A DNA stretch of 64,000 nt from Engraulis encrasicolus (Eukaryota > Chordata > Actinopteri > Clupeiformes > Engraulidae): positions 4,537,645-4,601,644 of the forward strand of contig NC_085861.1 of the NCBI RefSeq assembly GCF_034702125.1. The letters are read 5' to 3'. Position 1 is the stretch's first letter. Each line of letters begins with the position of its first letter. A program made the translations under genes and the position numbers. The notes under the pieces were generated by a model, which searched no databases, was not told the origin of the DNA, and saw only the letters and a program-made list of their open reading frames with translations. Shown here in pieces: positions 47,293 to 64,000 of the stretch.

Positions 47293-47452
47293 GTTTTTTA
47301 TATTTTACTTTAAAAGCCCTCCTAGGGACGGGCATTGGAAATTAGCCTATGGCTACAAATGCTATGATACTTATCTGTTAGGTTGTTGTACAGCCTACAT
47401 GATGTGTATTTGTCCCTACTCAAATAAACCATAACTGAACTGAACTGAACTG

Positions 47453-47456
<4 letters not shown>
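47293..47456 (+). mobile_element. retroposon 3' end with (CTGAA)n tail, copy 1
   Basis: taaaagccctcctagggacg, ggcattggaaattagcctat and tcaaataaaccataactgaa match 54626..54786, and both copies end in ACTGA repeats. A compound GT/GC repeat follows to 47640. No coding part. Confidence 0.75.
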
Positions 47457-47491
<35 letters not shown>

Positions 47492-47596
47492 CGTGCGTGC
47501 GTGCGTGCGTGCGTGCGTGTGTGTGTGTTTGTATTTGCGTCTATGGGAACTCAATTTTGAATTATGGGCACAAATAAAGAAGTAAACTGTGTGTGT

Positions 47597-47635
<39 letters not shown>

Positions 47636-47899
47636 ATTATTGTCAGTGTCTTATTTTTATAGCCTAGAAATCTAGACGCCCCTAGTGGCCGCAAAAACGG
47701 CACAGCTTTGCTGTATGGGTTTTTGGCGCGGACAGGCTATTATTTTTATGCTTAGATTGGAGACTGGTCAAACGCAATTTCAAGCTCCTGTGCTAACCCT
47801 GTTACATAGATTTTTGACAAGGAAGTTCACTTGACTTGACCTGACTCTAAGTTTGTGCAGACTTCTGACTTCTGCCCACCAGGACATCAAACTGCTTGT

Positions 47900-48155
47900 A
47901 TTTGTATGTTTATTTTATTTTTTATTTTATTATTATTATTATTTTTTACCTTGTGTTTTATCTTAATGTTTTAAATGTTCTTTGAGTCTAATTTATTTCC
48001 TTCTTTCTTCCCTGTTTCATTTCTTTTTGCATTTGTTAATTTTGTGAAGCACATTGAGTTGCACCTGTGTATGAAATGCGTTATACAAATAAACTTGCCT
48101 TGCCTTGCCTTGCCTTGCCGTGCCTTGCCGTGCCTTGCCTTGCCTTGCCTTGCCC
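47900..48155 (+). mobile_element. L2-type LINE 3' UTR with (CTTGC)n tail
   Basis: T-rich UTR, gcacattgagttgcacctgt, then ttatacaaataaacttgcc running into (TTGCC)n. It is the plus-strand counterpart of the 3' UTR at 5331..5585. No coding sequence. Confidence 0.75.
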
Positions 48156-48697
48156 CCTCTTTCTGGATACAATTCAAACGGCTTGGTCTGCTCTCTCTTT
48201 CTGGATGCACAGCAACTCCTACCTGGCTCCAGATTGACTTTGTCTTTAATTAAACAGGTTCCCTTCAGCCGGTTCCCTTTGGCTGTTATACATGTGAGTA
48301 GTTAAAAATAAAAGAAAGGTGATAGTGCCGGGGAAACCCTATGATCTATGTTGCTAGGCAACAGCCTAATTGGCTCCAACTTCAGAGATTTCTAAGGTTT
48401 TTTTTTGGATGGTCATTAAACTGCCAATCGTAGCCCTCCTGATAAAAAAAAAAAAAATGTTCCCAAAGTGAGTGATAGAGTGGCGAGGTGACATCTGTTG
48501 GTGTTGGTGTCCAGCAATACTCAGTCTCAATAGTCTCAATTCCTTTTAAGTCAATCTAGACAAAGCTCAGAGTCAATCTTGTAAATGAGTAGCTCAATTT
48601 ACTCCCTTTCCACAGTACAGTAAGTAAGTAAGTAATTAATAAATGAATGAATGAAGTGCAAATGATAAGCTCAAATAACTCCAGAGTTTCAGGTACA
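48156..48697. other. non-coding, nothing recognised
   Basis: A-runs and short GTAA repeats. No gene. Confidence 0.4.
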
Positions 48698-49280
48698 TAA
48701 TAATAATAATAATAATACTTTCGTTTTATATAGCGCCTTTCAAAACACCCAAGGACGCTTCACAGAGTGTTGTGTTGGAGAGTGTGAGTGTGTGTGCGCG
48801 TCAGTGTGTGAGCATGTGTGTGAATGCGTGAAAGTGCTTGTGGAACTAGCAGCCATAAGCCTCCAGGAAGAGATGTGTCTTAAGGTGTTGCTTAAACATG
48901 GCCAGTGAAGGGGCATTTTGGATGTGGTCGGGCAGATTGTTCCAAAGAATGGGAGCAGCAACATGGAAGGCTCTGTCACTGGTGGCCTTGAGCCTGGCAC
49001 GAGGGACGATCAGCTGGCCCTTGGAAGAGGACCGCAGGGATCTTGAGGGGTCATAGGGGTGAAGGAGGTCACTGAGGTAGTGGGGTGCCAGACCATGGAG
49101 GGACTTGAAGGTTAGGAGGAGGACTTTGTAGGTAATCCGTGACTTGATGGGGAGCCAGTGAAGCTGCTTGAGTATGGGGGTGATGTGCTGCCAGGGTCTA
49201 GTGCCTGTTATGATCCTGGCAGCAGAGTTCTGGACATATTGCAGTCTGTCTAGGGCCTTGTTGGGTAGACCAAGCAGGAT
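48698..49280 (-). pseudogene. L2-type LINE, 5'-truncated copy, last 145 codons plus 3' UTR
   Basis: The minus-strand frame ending at 48846 encodes the C-terminus of ORF2: GLPNKALDRLQYVQNSAAR, HITPILKQLHWLPIKSR, DLLHPYDPSRSLRSSSKGQ, ILWNNLPDHIQNAPSL and a closing KTHLFLEAYGC. The UTR follows, with gcgctatataaaacgaaagt and a (TTA)n tail at the low-coordinate end. It is nearly identical to the 3' part of the LINE at 58958..60433 but free of that copy's lesions. Homology ends at about 49280, the truncation point. The RT core is absent, so it is inactive. Confidence 0.9.
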
Positions 49281-49360
49281 GAACATGAACATGGACTACA
49301 ATAATGGCCAGAGCTACGAAAGGCAGGAAGACCCAAGACATCTCTTAGGATGATATTCCT

Positions 49361-49688
49361 CAGCGGTTCCCAAACTTTTCCCCCTGCGCACCCCCTTGTA
49401 CATTTCAATGTGGTCCGTGCACCCCCATAGCAAATATTTTGGTGTGCTAATGACCACGCAACTATGATTCACTGCACATTATGCACAGTTGTATTGGTGA
49501 ATCCTCTTTTCCAATTGTCTAGGAGTTAAACTTCACTGCAGATGGACCCTTCCAGCATGTAATTCACCATACAATTAAAAACTACTTCATGTTCATTAAT
49601 GCTGGATAAAAACTGACATATCCACCATTGCTCTATTCAGCTCGCGCACCCCCTTATGGCAGGCCGCACCCCAGTTTGGGACACCCTG
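49361..49688. mobile_element. hAT-like MITE, CAGCGGTTCCCAAAC family
   Basis: Tips CAGCGGTTCCCAAACT and AGTTTGGGACACCCTG. Internal gcgcacccccttg repeats at both ends. TSD not evident. Confidence 0.75.
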
Positions 49689-49804
49689 CTCTACCATATC
49701 TGCAATATATGTAGGGACTAGGCCATTGAGTCACTTTAGAGTTTTAAACTCAATATTAAACCTCAGTGGCTATGTCAGATGGGCGGATACGCCACGGCAT
49801 AGAT

Positions 49805-50183
49805 GGATGGTTCTCAAACTTTTTCCATCATTCCCCCCTTCAGAGGGTCTGAATGCTCCCGAGCCCCCCCCAAGCAACAGCAGTACTCGCGCAGACTGAT
49901 TTTGCGATTGCTGCGCAGAATCAAAGGAAAGGTGATGACTGGTAAAATTAAACATAGAGGGACTGCAGTCGAATGCAGATGTGTGTTCATTTCCTATGGT
50001 ATTCAAATTAATGACAATTAATAATATGCATAATGTTGGTGAGGGCTTTAAACTTATTGACTTCTTGGTGAGACAGGAAATCATTTCCTTGGGCAAAAAA
50101 CCCAAAATCAGATGTCACAAGCCCCCCCTGAGATGCCTCTGCGCCCCCCCAGGGGGGCTTACGCCCCAATTTGAGAAACACTG
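49805..50183. mobile_element. hAT-like MITE, GGTTCTCAAAC family
   Basis: Left GGATGGTTCTCAAACT and right TTTGAGAAACACTG. Flanks GCATAGAT and GCATAGTA match at 6 of 8. Confidence 0.75.
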
Positions 50184-50578
50184 GCATAGTAGATGGATGG
50201 ATGTGCCAGTGTGCGAGCAGCAGAGCGGTTCCTTCCGAGAGGAGCCAATCCTGGATATAATAGCGTTCGCGTTCCGAACATTGAGTGTATTAAAATCATT
50301 ATCTCGATTGTTCAGAATAGAACAGTGCCTGTCCCCCTGGAAACCTCGGCGATCGCTATCCCATAATGCCCGGTGCCAAATGTGTAATAGAGAGGGAGTG
50401 AGGAGTCTTCTCGAGGCAATCTACTGGCACAAAAGAACCATTTGAAGGTAAAAAGCCTGGCATACCCCTCTCTTTTTGTCTGGAGCAATTTAACGTTATC
50501 ACTGTCAAGAATAGAATCGGCAATGCATCAGGAATTATGTCAATGCACACAATCTACACAGATGTAGTATTAATTATT
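50184..50578. other. non-coding, nothing recognised
   Basis: No gene or paired repeat seen. Confidence 0.4.
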
Positions 50579-50908
50579 GGGCAGTCATGGGTGAGCGGTT
50601 AGGGCGTCAGACTTGCATCCCAGAGTTTGCCGGTTCGACTCCCGACCCGCCAGGTTGGTGGGGGGAGTAATCAACCAGTGCTCTCCCCCATCCTCCTCCA
50701 TGACTGAGGTACCCTGAGCATGGTACCGTCCCACCGCACTGCTCCCCATGGGGCGCCACTGAGGGCTGCCCCCTTGCACGGGTGAGGCATAAATGCAATT
50801 TCGTTGTGTGCAGTGTTCACTTGTGTGCTGTGGAGTGCTGTGTCACAATGACAATGGGAGTTGGAGTTTCCCAATGGGCTTTCACTTTTCACTTTCACTT
50901 ATTTCTCT
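50579..50908 (+). mobile_element. SINE with tRNA-like head (copy 2 of the 320-bp family)
   Basis: A-box-like gggtgagcggttagggcgtc and B-box GGTTCGACTCC at 50632..50642, body with tcccccatcctcctccatga, end cactttcactt repeated. Homologous to 29291..29610 in reverse. Confidence 0.85.
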
Positions 50909-51479
50909 TACCTATGATTGAGCTTGGGATATGATTCACAATATATCTCATCGAAGGGGTTAAAAAAACACACACAGAAAACGAGACACTGTCTGATGTG
51001 GACTTTCAAACCATGACATCATTAAAGGGAACAGAGCCACTGTCAAATTCAAAGCGATTTCAGGGAGGACTACCTATCGAGATGAAAGGACACTGTGTTC
51101 AACTCACTTCTTGTTACTAGAAAGGAAATGGCCTTGCAGTGCTGTCAGTAGCCTATTCTCTTTGAAATTACACCTCTTCACAAGTTCCTTTCTGTGTTTT
51201 TTTTACTTCTTTATTTTATTTTTTTGTTATTCATACCTTAATATTAGCTTATATCAGTGCCATAATGTTCCTGGGGAGTTAGCTCCCAATCTGCTTGTCG
51301 TTAACTTCTTCAATGTAAAATCTTCTCTTCGTAATAAAAGTCCCCAAATGGAGTTTGACCCAAACTGGACATTCCATGGTTCCAATCTACAGGCAGAGGA
51401 AGATATGTGTGAGGACTGTATATAAATGGAAATAGGACTAGGAGTATGCTATCCAGAATCATATCATAAGGACAATAGC
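50909..51479. other. intergenic, downstream of the kinase gene
   Basis: No coding evidence. A TTTATT (AATAAA on the minus strand) lies near 51210, about 1 kb past the kinase stop, but I cannot show it is used. Confidence 0.4.
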
Positions 51480-51593
51480 AGTCTGACCTGGGGGGGTGCT
51501 GGTTCTCTACTGACATGGAGAGGGCCTGGTTCTCTAATGTAATCTAATGTAATAGCACTCTGACATGGAGAGGGCCTGGTTCTCTACTGACCT

Positions 51594-51648
<55 letters not shown>

Positions 51649-52260
51649 GGGGGGGGGGGGGGGCTGGTTCTCTATAGTAATATAATGCAATAATAGCAGT
51701 CTGACCTGGGGGGGGGGGGCTCTCTACTGACCTGGGGAGGGCCTGGTGTTCTAATGTAATGTAATGTAATGCTATGTAGTGCAATGTAATGTAAAGTAAT
51801 GTGATGTTGCACTCTGACCTGGGGGGGGTGTGTGCTCTGGTTCTCTACTGTAACGTAATGTAATAGCAGTCTGACCTGGGGGGAGAGCCTGGTTCTCTAC
51901 TGACCTGGGGGGAGAGCCTGGTTCTCTACTGACCTGGGGAGGGCCTGGTTCTCTAATATAATGTAATGTAATAATAGCAGTCTGACCTGGGGGGTCTGGT
52001 TCTCTACTGACCTGGCGGGGGGAGGGCCTCATTCTCTACTGTAATATAGTGTAATGTAATGTAATGCAATAATGTAATAATATTATTATGACCTGGGTTC
52101 TGCCTGGTTCTCTACTGACCTGGGGGGGCCTGGTTCTCTACTCTAATGTAATGTAATAACAGCACTCTGACCTGGGTTCTGCCTGGTTCTCTACTGTAAT
52201 ATAGTGTAATGTAGTGTAATGTAATGTAATGCTCTGACCTGGGGGGTTCTGCCTGGTTCT
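51480..52260. repeat. minisatellite with long G run, just downstream of the kinase stop
   Basis: Units built from tctgacctgggg, cctggttctctact and gtaatgtaatgtaat repeat many times with variable lengths. 51594..51663 is about 70 G interrupted by one T. On the kinase (minus) strand this is a C run and would lie in the 3' UTR if the transcript extends that far. Confidence 0.92.
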
Positions 52261-63992
<11,732 letters not shown>

Positions 63993-64000
63993 CTGTAAAA

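Overview
The window looks like a teleost fish chromosome segment. The support is a PIM-family kinase gene split by small introns, L2-type LINE 3' ends, several tRNA-headed SINEs, very long (GT)n/(CA)n tracts, and an extreme density of short terminal-inverted-repeat (TIR) elements with hAT-, PIF/Harbinger- and piggyBac-type target-site duplications (TSDs). The species cannot be fixed from sequence alone. Single N bases occur at 3778 and 23544.

Only one host gene is convincing. A PIM-like serine/threonine kinase runs on the minus strand from the right edge (63992) to its stop codon at 52261, in six visible exons with consensus splice sites and all catalytic motifs. Its first exon(s) lie beyond the window. 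Its introns carry an L2 LINE, at least five TIR elements, SINE pieces and, unusually, repeated copies of its own exon edges (exon 3 donor side, exon 4 acceptor side, exon 5 both sides).

The other major coding unit is a Ty3/Gypsy LTR retrotransposon at 8580..16795. It has LTRs of 1291/1292 bp differing by one base that I could find, a 4-bp TSD, a primer-binding site matching the 3' end of tRNA-Ser(AGA), an intact gag, and a pol read by a -1 frameshift at G GGA AAC directly before the gag stop. Pol contains protease, reverse transcriptase, RNase H and a DD35E integrase but has a single in-frame TGA at 11720. The element sits inside a PIF/Harbinger-like element (6216..17218, TSD TTA), which itself sits inside an older short TIR element.

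Layout: 1-6.1 kb, repeats and an L2 end; 6.2-17.4 kb, the nested Harbinger/Gypsy block; 17.4-52 kb, gene-poor DNA packed with nested hAT-like MITEs, SINEs, microsatellites, small segmental duplications, a second Harbinger-like MITE (41008..41597), a piggyBac-like element (41893..43246) and a remnant resembling the start of a THAP domain; 51.5-52.3 kb, a minisatellite with a long G run just past the kinase stop; 52.3-64 kb, the kinase gene. I saw no rRNA, functional tRNA, CRISPR array or second host gene.
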